From: JAJKIV01 sp036274195
GTDB taxonomy: Bacteria; Gemmatimonadota; Gemmatimonadetes; Gemmatimonadales; Gemmatimonadaceae
Length of the DNA: 64,000 nucleotides
Assembly: GCA_036274195.1 (NCBI GenBank)
Contig: DASUGD010000159.1
Coordinates: 1 to 64,000, forward strand
Reading direction: 5' to 3'
The stretch's first letter is position 1. Each line of letters opens with the position of its first letter. The translations under genes and the position numbers were made by a program. A model generated the notes under the pieces. The model was not told where the DNA came from. It searched no databases and was given only the letters and a program-made list of their open reading frames with translations. Below, in pieces: positions 17,735-25,938 of the stretch.

Positions 17735-17837
17735 CCTTTCCCGCCTTTCCCGCCTTTCCCGCCTTTCCCGCCTTTCCCGCCTTTCCCGCCTTTCCCGCCT
17801 TTGCGCCTTTGCGCCTTTGCGCCTTTGCGCCTTTGCG
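17735..17837. repeat. tandem CCTTTCCCG (x7) and CCTTTGCG (x5) repeats
   Basis: Seven exact copies of the 9-mer CCTTTCCCG (17735-17797) run straight into five copies of the 8-mer CCTTTGCG (17798-17837). On the minus strand these read CGGGAAAGG, i.e. regularly spaced G-tracts downstream of the minus-strand DUF72 gene. Confidence 0.9.
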
Positions 17838-17911
17838 TCCGTCGCCCGTCCCCCGTCCCCGGCAGTCGCCAGTCGCCCGTCCCCCGTCCCCGGCAGTCGC
17901 CCGTCGCCCGT
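17838..17911. repeat. GTCGCCCGTCCCCCGTCCCC repeat tract
   Basis: Degenerate tandem units of CGTCGCCCGTCCCCCGTCCCCGGCAG (two near copies plus fragments) run up to the stop of the DUF72 gene. The same words form the arms of the inverted repeat at 19623-19706. Confidence 0.75.
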
Positions 17912-17914
17912 CGC

Positions 17915-18733
17915 CTAAAACAACGACATCTGCTCCCCCAGCTGATCCGGCTCCACGGGACGCTGGTGAAGTAGTCGCTGAAGATCCCGCGCCGAGGCGG
18001 GACTGTGGCCAGCGTAGTGGTTGTTGACGTAGCCGTACACCGTCTTCACCCGCCGTCCGAGAGCGGCAATGACCGCCGCCCAGGACTCGAGCTCACGCGA
18101 CCGATCGACCTGGATGCGCGAGTAGTCCACGAGATCGCGGTTCGGCCCCATCCATCGAAGGTAGGCAAAATCCGACGTGGGCCGATCGGCCAGCGCCATC
18201 ATGACCTTTCGTGGAATCCAGCGCGCGTCCACCAGCGCGACACCCACGTTATGCTCGGCGAGCAGCGCAATGATGCCGTCGTGAATCCACCCGCGCTGAC
18301 GGAACTCCACCGCCACGCGCATGTCGCGCGGGATGAGCGGGAGGAAATTCGCGAGGGCCGGCAGCTCGGACGGCGCGAAGTCCGGCCCGAGCTGCATCAG
18401 CACCGGCCCGAGCTTCGAGCCCAGCTCGCGCGCGCGATCGAAGAACAGGGCCGCGAGGTCCGCCGAGTCACGCAGCCGGTTCTCGTGCGTGATCTCCTGC
18501 GGCAGCTTGAGCGCGAACGAGAAATCCGGCGGCGTCCGATCGGCCCATCCGCGAACCGTCTTCGCTGCGGGAATCGCGTAGAACGTGGAGTCCACCTCGA
18601 CCGTCGTGAACGCGCGCGCATACACGGCGAGGAAATCGGCCGGCCGGGTTTCCGGAGGATAGAACGGTCCCACCCACGCATCGTAGTTCCATCCCTGCGT
18701 GCCGATGCGAACGTCGCCGAGGTCGTTGCTCAT
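17915..18733 (-). CDS. DUF72 family protein
   Basis: A 272-residue soluble protein of the DUF72/YecE family (PF01904), a TIM-barrel fold of unknown activity. Recognisable segments are IGTQGWNYDAWVGPFYP at the N-terminus, EVDSTFYAIP, FSFALKLPQEITHE, VAVEFRQRGWIHD and YVNNHYAGHSPASA near the end, all typical of the family. ATG at 18733. Its 3' end runs directly into the repeat tract at 17838-17911. Divergent from the glycine-zipper gene. Confidence 0.88.
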   Translation of the reverse strand: MSNDLGDVRIGTQGWNYDAWVGPFYPPETRPADFLAVYARAFTTVEVDSTFYAIPAAKTVRGWADRTPPDFSFALKLPQEITHENRLRDSADLAALFFDRARELGSKLGPVLMQLGPDFAPSELPALANFLPLIPRDMRVAVEFRQRGWIHDGIIALLAEHNVGVALVDARWIPRKVMMALADRPTSDFAYLRWMGPNRDLVDYSRIQVDRSRELESWAAVIAALGRRVKTVYGYVNNHYAGHSPASARDLQRLLHQRPVEPDQLGEQMSLF

Positions 18734-18839
18734 CGCGACACAATCGATGGCGTGAATCTGCGATGTCAAGTTGAGGTCGGTCCCGATCTTGCCTTCAGAT
18801 CGGCGGAACGAATCGACCACGAATGCCGGAGGCGCATGT

Positions 18840-19622
18840 ATGGATGAGATGGATCGCAGGAACGCGGGGGAGGATCCCACGATCATGGGCAACGACGTCC
18901 CGCGCGAGCCGATGCATGACGATCGCGACGTCACCGCAAAGCCGGTGCGCGACGAGGCGACGACCGCGGATTACGTCGGCGAAGCGGCGGGCGGAGTCTC
19001 GGGCGGACTTGCCGGGGCAGCGATCGGCTCGATCGGTGGGCCCGTTGGAACGCTCATTGGCGGCCTTGCCGGAGTGATCGGTGGCTGGTGGGCCGGACGC
19101 TCGATCGCCGAAGCGGCCAAGGACTACGGCGACGTCGATGACCGGTACTATCGCACACACTACGACCGCGCGCGTACCGGTTCGCGATCGTTCGATGACG
19201 TGCGACCAGCGTATCAGCTCGGACATATCGCGAGCAGGAATCCCGACTATCGCGGCCGCGACTTCGATACGGTGGAATCGGATCTTCGTCGTGGGTGGTC
19301 GGACGAGGTCGGCGCGCGGCACGGTGACTGGGCGTCGGTGCGTGACTACGCACGCGAAGGCTACACGCGCGGCACCTCGACGCTCGCCGCGACGTCGGCT
19401 GGCTCCATCGACAGCGCGGTGCGCACGAGCGAACAGCTCGACCGACCTGGCGATCATTCCGCGCATGCGGCAGACCGCGTAGCCGACGCGGAACATCGCA
19501 TTGGCGACGCCGCGCGACGCGGCGCTCACAAGGTCGCGGATGCGGTGGATGACGTGAAGGACCGCATCGACGGGAACCCCGCGTCGAAACCCGGGCCTGA
19601 TCCTACGGACAGACGGCCGTAA
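18840..19622 (+). CDS. glycine-zipper protein, probably stress related
   Basis: A 260-residue protein. Residues about 45-90 form a glycine zipper (GEAAGGVSGGLAGAAIGSIGG and on to GVIGGWWAGRS) able to insert in or coat membranes. After it comes a DDRYYRTHYD segment and a RPAYQLGHIA/NPDYRGRDFDTVE region that resembles uncharacterised proteins found beside stress genes in environmental bacteria. The C-terminus is helical, charged and similar to antitoxin-like or CsbD-like helices. ATG at 18840 has GGAGG seven bases upstream, so the longer frame is rejected. Confidence 0.7.
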   Translation: MDEMDRRNAGEDPTIMGNDVPREPMHDDRDVTAKPVRDEATTADYVGEAAGGVSGGLAGAAIGSIGGPVGTLIGGLAGVIGGWWAGRSIAEAAKDYGDVDDRYYRTHYDRARTGSRSFDDVRPAYQLGHIASRNPDYRGRDFDTVESDLRRGWSDEVGARHGDWASVRDYAREGYTRGTSTLAATSAGSIDSAVRTSEQLDRPGDHSAHAADRVADAEHRIGDAARRGAHKVADAVDDVKDRIDGNPASKPGPDPTDRRP

Positions 19623-19706
19623 AGGCCGGGGACGGGGGACAGACGACGGGCGACGGTTGACTACGCAGTCTACAGTTCCCCGTCGTCCGTCCCCCGTCCC
19701 CGCCTT
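19623..19706. repeat. G/C-tract inverted repeat between convergent genes
   Basis: Arm 19623-19650 (AGGCCGGGGACGGGGGAC...) is mirrored by arm 19678-19706 (...GTCCCCCGTCCCCGCCT) with few mismatches, around a 27-bp centre containing GACTACGCAGTC. It begins right after the TAA of the plus-strand gene and ends right before the TAG of the minus-strand gene. It may terminate both transcripts and shares words with 17838-17911. Confidence 0.8.
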
Positions 19707-19707
19707 C

Positions 19708-21201
19708 CTAACGATACGTCTCGAAAAATCCGCTCCCCTGCCCGTCGAGCGGCACGCCTCCAACTCGCCCTGAGATTCGAGCCGTCCCCTTCATCTGAAT
19801 GAAGTAGGGCCGCGCCAGCGCGCGACCGGCCAGCGTCTCGCCACGTTCCGCATTCGGCTCGCGGGTATCCGTCCCCGCGGCATCCTCGATCGTCAGCTCG
19901 ACGCGGAGCGTGTCGTCGCCTCGCGCGTCGGCGAACACCGCCCGCGACGGTACCCGCACATCCCGGCCACCCACACGGATCGTGCGGCCATCGGTATAAT
20001 CGATGCGCTGCGGACGGAACAGCGACCGGAACCCTAACGAGTCCACGAGGTAGACGAACAGCGGCACCTCACTGTTCACGCTGTCCGGCGGCTGCACACG
20101 GCCATATAGGAACGTGTACGCGCCGGCCCGCGCGGCGCCCCACTCCCACGTCACCCCGCGCCACACGCCCCAGTTGTGATCGTGATACGCCTGCGCGCCG
20201 TCGAACCGCTCGCACGCGCCGCGAACGCAGATCGTGCCCGTGGCCGAGGCGCGCAAGCCGGGAACCACGTACCCGGAGACGAACCCCTCGCCGCCCAGGG
20301 CAGCTCCGGGGAAATACGCGCCCGGAGCGGGCGTCACGACGAGATCGACGACCGCACTGCCGGCCCCGCGCTCACCCGGCGCGCGTGCGTGGACAACGTA
20401 GCGTCCGGCGCTGTCCACGCTCACGCGCCCACTCCCGATGCGCAGATCGGCGTTCCATGTCGAGAACGAGACGGAATCGTCAGGAAACGTGGCCGCGAAC
20501 CGCCGGGCCGGCTTCCCTTCTTCGTGCAGCGTGAGGAGCACCTGACCGCCCCATCGCCCGTCCGGGACGTCGCCACCGACAATGAAGGAGAGGAAACCCC
20601 ATCGCTTCCGGTCGGCCGACAGCACGTTGAAGTAGTGCCATTCTCCCCAGCTCTCGCGGTTCTCGGCGTTTCGCGGTGGGAGATGAAAGTGATCGATGTC
20701 CGCGCGCAGCTCCGCCGACGTCGGCGCGCGCCAGCGCCTATCGAGGTCGTCGTCCTCCCAACGACCATGGGCCAGCGCGGGAACCGCCCCCACGAGCGCG
20801 GACCGGGATGGCAGCTCGCCGGTGGCGCGGACCGCCCGTTCGCGACCATCAGGCGTGCGCAGATACACGAGCTTGTCGACGATCTGCGGCGCGACCGCCC
20901 TCACGCCGGGCGCATTGCGCGGATTCGACAGCAGCTGAAGGTCCAGGAACCGCGCGTTGCTGATCGAGAAGAACAGGCCGCCGACGCCTCCGGTTTTCAT
21001 CACCTCGACATCGATGCCCTCCGGGAGGACGGTGATGTCACCGCCGCCCACCAGCCGTTCGTCCCGAGCCTGCGTCAGCAGCGCTTCACCGATGGCGAGC
21101 AGCACGATCATGACACCCACACCCAGCCCGAAACCACCAAGCAGCAGCGCCGACCGCCACGGGCGCAGCGTGAGATTTCTGCTCGCGAGCAGCCCGATCA
21201 T
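19708..21201 (-). CDS. AttH-like lipocalin-fold protein with MacB-type membrane N-terminus
   Basis: A 497-residue protein. Residues 1-140 look like the start of a MacB/FtsX permease: one membrane helix (SALLLGGFGLGVGVMIVLLA) and a periplasmic segment. From about 150 it matches the AttH/hydroxyneurosporene-hydratase (CrtC-like) fold, with ARGGDD-type strands, AYHDHNWGVW and WEWGAARAGAYTFLYGRV. It is the last gene of a four-gene overlapping operon (permease, permease, ATPase, this), an AttEFGH arrangement. The start at 21201 overlaps the ATPase stop (ATGA). Substrate unknown; lipid or hydrophobic cargo is a guess. Confidence 0.78.
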   Translation of the reverse strand: MIGLLASRNLTLRPWRSALLLGGFGLGVGVMIVLLAIGEALLTQARDERLVGGGDITVLPEGIDVEVMKTGGVGGLFFSISNARFLDLQLLSNPRNAPGVRAVAPQIVDKLVYLRTPDGRERAVRATGELPSRSALVGAVPALAHGRWEDDDLDRRWRAPTSAELRADIDHFHLPPRNAENRESWGEWHYFNVLSADRKRWGFLSFIVGGDVPDGRWGGQVLLTLHEEGKPARRFAATFPDDSVSFSTWNADLRIGSGRVSVDSAGRYVVHARAPGERGAGSAVVDLVVTPAPGAYFPGAALGGEGFVSGYVVPGLRASATGTICVRGACERFDGAQAYHDHNWGVWRGVTWEWGAARAGAYTFLYGRVQPPDSVNSEVPLFVYLVDSLGFRSLFRPQRIDYTDGRTIRVGGRDVRVPSRAVFADARGDDTLRVELTIEDAAGTDTREPNAERGETLAGRALARPYFIQMKGTARISGRVGGVPLDGQGSGFFETYR

Positions 21202-21899
21202 GCGCGCCTCAGGAGTGGCTCGTCTCGAATGACACGCCCGTCGAGCATGTGGATGACTCGCCGCGCCGCACCGGCCAGCTTCTCATCGTGCGTCACCACC
21301 ACGATCGTCATGCCATCGCGGTTCAACCGATCGAACAGGGCAATGACGTCGGCGCCGGTCCGCGCGTCGAGCTCGCCCGTCGGCTCGTCGGCGAGCAGCA
21401 CGATCGGGCGATTCGCGAGCGCCCGCGCGATCGCGACGCGCTGCTGCTCTCCGCCCGACAGCTCGGCCGGCCGGTGATCGGCGCGCGCCGCCAACCCCAC
21501 GTAGCCTAACAACTCGCGCGCCCGCTCACGCCGCTCGGTTTGCGAGACCTTCGCTTCGGCCATCGGCAGCTCGACGTTCTCCTGCGCGGTGAGCACCGGC
21601 AACAGGTAGAATCGCTGGAAGACGAACCCGATGTTCGTCAGACGAAACCGAGTCGCCGCCTTGTCCGGCAGCGCGCTGACCGCCGTCCCACCGATCGTCA
21701 CGCTGCCTGTGGTCGGCCGGTCGATGGCGCCGAGCAGGTTGAGCAGCGTGGACTTGCCACAGCCTGACGGCCCGACGATGGCGACGTACTCGCCCTGCGT
21801 GACGTCGAGCGAAACGCCGCGGACCGCGTGGACTGGCTCGCCCGAGCGCGGGTAGTCGCGGTGTGCGTCACGAACCCGCAGGAGCGGCTGACCGCTCAT
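21198..21899 (-). CDS. ABC transporter ATP-binding protein (MacB/LolD/AttE type)
   Basis: A 233-residue ATPase of the lipoprotein/macrolide export class. Walker A GPSGCGKST near residue 40, Q-loop FVFQRFYLLP, signature LSGGEQQR, Walker B VLLADEPTGELD and H-loop VVTHDE are all intact. It powers the two FtsX-type permeases encoded upstream. The start at 21899 is fixed by an ATGA overlap with the upstream permease stop, and its own stop overlaps the AttH-like start, giving tight coupling. Confidence 0.93.
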   Translation of the reverse strand: MSGQPLLRVRDAHRDYPRSGEPVHAVRGVSLDVTQGEYVAIVGPSGCGKSTLLNLLGAIDRPTTGSVTIGGTAVSALPDKAATRFRLTNIGFVFQRFYLLPVLTAQENVELPMAEAKVSQTERRERARELLGYVGLAARADHRPAELSGGEQQRVAIARALANRPIVLLADEPTGELDARTGADVIALFDRLNRDGMTIVVVTHDEKLAGAARRVIHMLDGRVIRDEPLLRRA

Positions 21900-23080
21900 C
21901 CGACCGCCTCCTCGCGCAGCGTCGCGGAGATGGGGAGCGACGCCGCCCGCCAGGCCGGATAGATCCCGGCCGCGATGCCCGACACGACGAGCAGGCCCAG
22001 TGCGCGGAACGCCGAGTTGGGCTGAAACAGGAAGAAATCGATCGCGTCGGGCAGCCCGGGAAAGCCTCGCAGGATCGAGTTCAGCCATCTGGCCGTGAAG
22101 ACGCCGAGGATGAGGCCGGCCGCAGCGCCCGTTAGGCTCAAGCCGATCCCCTCGATCACGATCTGGTGCACCACGTGGCTTCGCGACACTCCGATGGCCC
22201 GCATGATGGCGATCTCGCCAATGCGCTCGTTGACGCTCACGGTCACGATCGTCGTCACGAGCAGAAACCCCACGATGAGGCTCACCGCGCCGAGGATGAA
22301 CGCGAGCTGGCGAAAGTAGCTCAGGCGGTGCTCCGCTTCGGCGACCGCACCGGCCGTGGACAGCGCGGTCACCCGAGGCAGCGCACGCTCGATCGCTACC
22401 CGGGCCGCCTCCGGATCGACGTTAGGTGCGGTCCGCACCATGAACAGCGAGACGCGATCGCTCCGGCTGGCGCCGGCCATGGCCTGCACGCTCGCGAGCT
22501 CCAGGGCGGCGGCGCGGTCGGTCGCGCTCAGGTACGTGAAACGGGCGCGTCCGGAAACGACAACGCGGCGTCGGCCGGTGTACGTCCGCAGTTGCGGATC
22601 GAACCCGACCGCGACATCGAGCGTGTCGCCAATTCGCGCGCCGATCGCCCGCAACAGCGCATCGCTCGCAACGAGCCCGTTCGCGGCCGGATCCTGGCCC
22701 TCGAGCAGCTGGTAGTCACCCTGCACCGCGGGATCGACTCCGAGCGCAAACGCGGAGACCGGCTCGCGGCCGCCCAACACGTGGATCGTCGTGCCGAGGA
22801 CCGGTGCGACGGCGGTTACGCCGGCAATCCGACCGATCGCGGCCGTCGCGTCTCGCGCCTGGCCGATCGTCGCCTCGGTGTCGAACGGCAGCGTACCGCG
22901 AGGCGACACCCGAATGGTGAAGCCGTTGCGGCCGAGGAGGCTCGCGAACGACTGGCGCATCCCGGTGGCCAGCATCACCATGTCGAGCAGCATCGCCGCC
23001 GACACGGCAACGCCGAGCACGGCCAGCAACGTTCGACTCGCGTGCCGGCGGAGCGACAGCGCTGCGAGCTGGAACCGCAT
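21896..23080 (-). CDS. ABC transporter permease, FtsX/MacB type
   Basis: A 394-residue permease with one N-terminal membrane helix (about 17-40), a large periplasmic MacB_PCD domain (about 45-250), and three C-terminal helices with the FtsX-domain pattern GEIAIMRAIGVSRSHVV. This family exports lipoproteins, peptides or drugs by mechanotransmission. The start at 23080 shares a base with the upstream stop (TGATG). Works with the second permease and the ATPase of this operon. Confidence 0.9.
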   Translation of the reverse strand: MRFQLAALSLRRHASRTLLAVLGVAVSAAMLLDMVMLATGMRQSFASLLGRNGFTIRVSPRGTLPFDTEATIGQARDATAAIGRIAGVTAVAPVLGTTIHVLGGREPVSAFALGVDPAVQGDYQLLEGQDPAANGLVASDALLRAIGARIGDTLDVAVGFDPQLRTYTGRRRVVVSGRARFTYLSATDRAAALELASVQAMAGASRSDRVSLFMVRTAPNVDPEAARVAIERALPRVTALSTAGAVAEAEHRLSYFRQLAFILGAVSLIVGFLLVTTIVTVSVNERIGEIAIMRAIGVSRSHVVHQIVIEGIGLSLTGAAAGLILGVFTARWLNSILRGFPGLPDAIDFFLFQPNSAFRALGLLVVSGIAAGIYPAWRAASLPISATLREEAVG

Positions 23081-23964
23081 CAGCGGCCGAACAGGGTGAG
23101 CGGTGGCGTGCGCGAAAGCCGGCGCGCGGCGAGCGCTCCCGCACCAACCCCGAGGACGAGCGACAGCAGCACGGAGTACGTGACGGTCCCCGGCGTGACG
23201 ATCGCAAACCGCAACGGCGTCCGATACACGGCCTGGTAGTGCGCATTGACGAACGCCGACACGGCGAACCCCAACCCCACGCCGAACAGGCTGCCTAACA
23301 GCGCGACGAACGACGACTCCAGCATCACGGTCCGAACCACAGTCGCCCTCGAAATGCCCATGAGCCGCATGGCGGCGACGTCGCGACGCCGCTCGTCCAC
23401 CTTGAGGAGCATGATGCACAGGAGGAACGTCGCGCTCGCGACAATGGTGATGATGCCGATCGCGCGGTGAAACCGACTCACCACCACGAACGTCTTCGAC
23501 GTTTCCACGGCGATCTCACGCGACGGATAGGCGTGAAACCCGAACGCCAGCGCGTTGATGTGGCGGAGCGCAGAATCGGCGGCGACTCCACCGGTCGTCG
23601 CTATCGCGTAGCGATCGACTCGATCGCCGTACCCGATGAGCTCCTGCAGCTGCCCGAGGTGCATGCGGATACGGTACTCGCTCCGCGCGACCTCCGATGG
23701 ATCCGCCCGCCGCCGAACGATCGCGGAGACTCGGACGGTGTCTCCGCCACTGCGTCCGGGTTCCGACGCAAGAACCACGAGGTCGCCCAGATGTAGCCCG
23801 GCGTCGGTCGCCAGCCGCTCGTCGATGGCTATCGACCGGACCAGCCCCCTCCAGGGCGGGACCGAATCGATGCCTTGCGCCCGCACGGGCTTCGGCGTGA
23901 GAGCGGCCGCAATCATGAGCGGCGCGAGCCACGTTCGCAGCTGGCCTGCTGCTGTCCTGGTCAC
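23080..23964 (-). CDS. ABC transporter permease, FtsX type, short
   Basis: A 294-residue permease. It has a cleavable-type signal (LAPLMIAAALTPKPVRAQG) where a normal MacB permease has its first helix, a shortened periplasmic domain, and three C-terminal helices with RRDVAAMRLMGISRATVVR, the FtsX signature. The N-terminal periplasmic part is smaller than usual, so it may have lost its first helix. GTG start at 23964. First gene of the AttEFGH-like operon. Confidence 0.83.
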   Translation of the reverse strand: MTRTAAGQLRTWLAPLMIAAALTPKPVRAQGIDSVPPWRGLVRSIAIDERLATDAGLHLGDLVVLASEPGRSGGDTVRVSAIVRRRADPSEVARSEYRIRMHLGQLQELIGYGDRVDRYAIATTGGVAADSALRHINALAFGFHAYPSREIAVETSKTFVVVSRFHRAIGIITIVASATFLLCIMLLKVDERRRDVAAMRLMGISRATVVRTVMLESSFVALLGSLFGVGLGFAVSAFVNAHYQAVYRTPLRFAIVTPGTVTYSVLLSLVLGVGAGALAARRLSRTPPLTLFGR

Positions 23965-24016
23965 CCGCGAAATCTGGTGCGCCGAGCGCAGCCGCGGAGG
24001 CTGCGGACCGCGCCGG

Positions 24017-24433
24017 TCAGCGCCTCGTCGCGTGACGAGCCCACGTCGCCGTGTCCTTGAGCGACTCCCGGGACTCCTGCAGCGAGTACGTCGGGGATTT
24101 GACCGTGGTTACGCCGCGCTTCACCATCAGTGCGCCAGCCACGAGCTCCAGTGCCCCAATGATCAGCGTGCCCGCCCAGTAGTTGTGCCCGAGCGCCGCG
24201 GAAACGCCAACGATAAGGAGCACGGTCAGGGCGACCGCGGCAACGATCCCAAAGGCGAGCGCAAGCGCCAGCCGAATGGACCCGTCGACAGTCGTGTGCA
24301 CACTCTCGTGCAGCTCGAGCTTCGCGAGCCGCACTTCATCACTGGCCAGACGCTTCGAGTCGTCACCAAGGCGGCGGACGAGATCCGGAATCCCCGTGTC
24401 GGGATCGATCTGTGTAATCGGTTGAATGGCCAC
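24017..24433 (-). CDS. phage holin/Holin-X family membrane protein (PF07332-like)
   Basis: A 138-residue protein with a helical N-terminal half (SDEVRLAKLELHE) followed by two membrane helices (about 50-72 and 80-100), the pattern of the 'putative Holin-X, holin superfamily III' family found widely in chromosomes. No lysis function is implied. GTG at 24433 has GAGG six bases upstream; a longer frame lacks such a site. It lies just upstream of the ABC operon on the same strand with 52 bp between. Confidence 0.72.
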   Translation of the reverse strand: MAIQPITQIDPDTGIPDLVRRLGDDSKRLASDEVRLAKLELHESVHTTVDGSIRLALALAFGIVAAVALTVLLIVGVSAALGHNYWAGTLIIGALELVAGALMVKRGVTTVKSPTYSLQESRESLKDTATWARHATRR

Positions 24434-24567
24434 TGATACCTCGCTGCGAGCTGCTCGATCGACTCTCGCCGATAGGCGCAAGGAGCATTCCCGGACGCCA
24501 CGTCGCTTGCCGCCCCGCGTGTCGGAGTGCGAGCTTAGCGCGACCCTTTCCGGAGCCGAGCGACCGC

Positions 24568-25938
24568 ATGGCCGTCACCGTTACGAGCGTCGAACAAACC
24601 GCCGCCGCCGTCCCCAGACGCGGCCGCCTCCTGCAGGTGCTCGGCGTTGCATTCGGGGTCGCTATCATCGTCGGCAATACCATCGGGTCGGGGATCCTTC
24701 GAACCCCAGGCACCGTTGCCGGACTGCTGCCGAGCCGGGGCATGTTCCTGCTCGCGTGGCTCGCCGGCGGGGCCTACGCGCTGCTGGGGGTGATCTCGCT
24801 CGCGGAGCTCGGGGTGATCGTGCCCAGATCGGGCGGACAGTATGTGTTCGCCCAGCGCGCCTTCGGCTCGTACGCCGGGTTCATTATCGGCTGGAGCGAT
24901 TGGGTGTCGACGGTCGCCGCCTTCTGCGCGGCGGCGATTCTCATCGCGGAGTACTCCGGGGCGCTCATTCCTCCACTGGCGAATTCGCGCCTCGCGGTCG
25001 GCGTCGGCGTCGTGGTGCTGTTCACCGTTCTGCAATATCGCGGTGTGAAGTGGGGCGACGCGGTTCAACAGGCGACCACGCTGCTCAAGGCGTTGGCGTT
25101 CGCCGCGCTGATCGTCGCGTGCTTCGCACTCGCGCCAGTGTCGGGCCCGGCCGCCGCCGGCCCCTCGGCGCCAGCGCCCGCAGTCGGCATTGCAGCCGTC
25201 GTGCTGGCCATGCAAGCGGTGATCTACACGTACGATGGCTGGAACGGGATGCTGTACTTCTCGGAGGAAGTGCGCGACCCTGGCCGGGAGATCCCGCGCG
25301 CGATGTTCGGCGGTGTCGCGGCCATCATCGCGATCTATGTCCTGGTGAACGTCGCGTTCGTCCACGTGTTAGGCATCCCGGGGCTCGCCGCGAGCGACTT
25401 CGCGGCCGGGGCGGCGGCACAGGCACTGTTCGGAGGGCACGGCGACGCGATCGTGCGCTCGCTCCTCATCGTCGGACTCCTCAGCGGCATCAACGCGTAC
25501 GCGCTGATGTCCCCGCGCATTCTCTACGCAATGAGTCTCGACGGCCTGTTCCCGAAATGGGGGACGACGGTGAACGCGGGCGGCACGCCGACATACACGC
25601 TCCTGCTTTCCGGCGCGCTCGCCATCGGCTTCCTGCTCACGGGGACATTCAACTCCGTCATCGCCGTGGCCGCGTTCTTCTTCGTCCTGAACTACGTCTT
25701 CTCGTTCGCCGCGGTGTTCAAGCTTCGGCGGACGATGCCCGATGCCCCGCGCCCATACAGGGCGTTAGGCTACCCGTACACCACGGGGTTCTCGCTGCTC
25801 GGCGGCATGGCGTTCCTCATCGGCGCGATCGTCACCGATCGGCGGAACTCACTCGTTGCGCTGGGCCTGCTCGCCGTCAGCTATCCCGTCTACGCCATGA
25901 CGGTGCGTGCTGCGCGCCGCTCGCCTACGTCGGGGTGA
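24568..25938 (+). CDS. APC family amino acid permease
   Basis: A 456-residue permease with 12 predicted membrane helices. The first helix has the family motif IVGNTIGSGILRTPG, helix 6 region YTYDGWNGMLYFSEEV, and helix 8 region SPRILYAMSLDGLFPKW. It moves amino acids or related organic cations with protons or by exchange; the substrate is not decided by sequence, though the pattern resembles the LAT/serine-threonine branch. ATG at 24568. It converges with mntR, overlapping its 3' end by 14 bp. Confidence 0.9.
   Translation: MAVTVTSVEQTAAAVPRRGRLLQVLGVAFGVAIIVGNTIGSGILRTPGTVAGLLPSRGMFLLAWLAGGAYALLGVISLAELGVIVPRSGGQYVFAQRAFGSYAGFIIGWSDWVSTVAAFCAAAILIAEYSGALIPPLANSRLAVGVGVVVLFTVLQYRGVKWGDAVQQATTLLKALAFAALIVACFALAPVSGPAAAGPSAPAPAVGIAAVVLAMQAVIYTYDGWNGMLYFSEEVRDPGREIPRAMFGGVAAIIAIYVLVNVAFVHVLGIPGLAASDFAAGAAAQALFGGHGDAIVRSLLIVGLLSGINAYALMSPRILYAMSLDGLFPKWGTTVNAGGTPTYTLLLSGALAIGFLLTGTFNSVIAVAAFFFVLNYVFSFAAVFKLRRTMPDAPRPYRALGYPYTTGFSLLGGMAFLIGAIVTDRRNSLVALGLLAVSYPVYAMTVRAARRSPTSG

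Larger units (their letters stand above)
17423..17914. other. repeat-rich intergenic region
   Basis: A gap of 492 bp with no gene. It holds CTG/GCTGGCTG words (17551-17590), a MITE-like inverted repeat (17611-17725) and short tandem repeats (17735-17910), described separately. A plus-strand frame through the repeats would read as repeated Phe-Pro-Ala and is not considered coding. Confidence 0.7.

Noticed and set aside
17719..18027. Plus-strand frame reading repeated Phe-Pro-Ala through the CCTTTCCCG repeats
   Set aside because: It is only the translation of a non-coding tandem repeat, overlaps DUF72 antisense and has no start signals.
20176..21477. Long plus-strand frame opposite the AttH-like gene
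   Set aside because: Antisense shadow; no domain and rich in Arg/His as expected of high-GC opposite strands.
24017..24433. Prophage holin
   Set aside because: The Holin-X-like family is widespread in chromosomes and no other phage gene is near.
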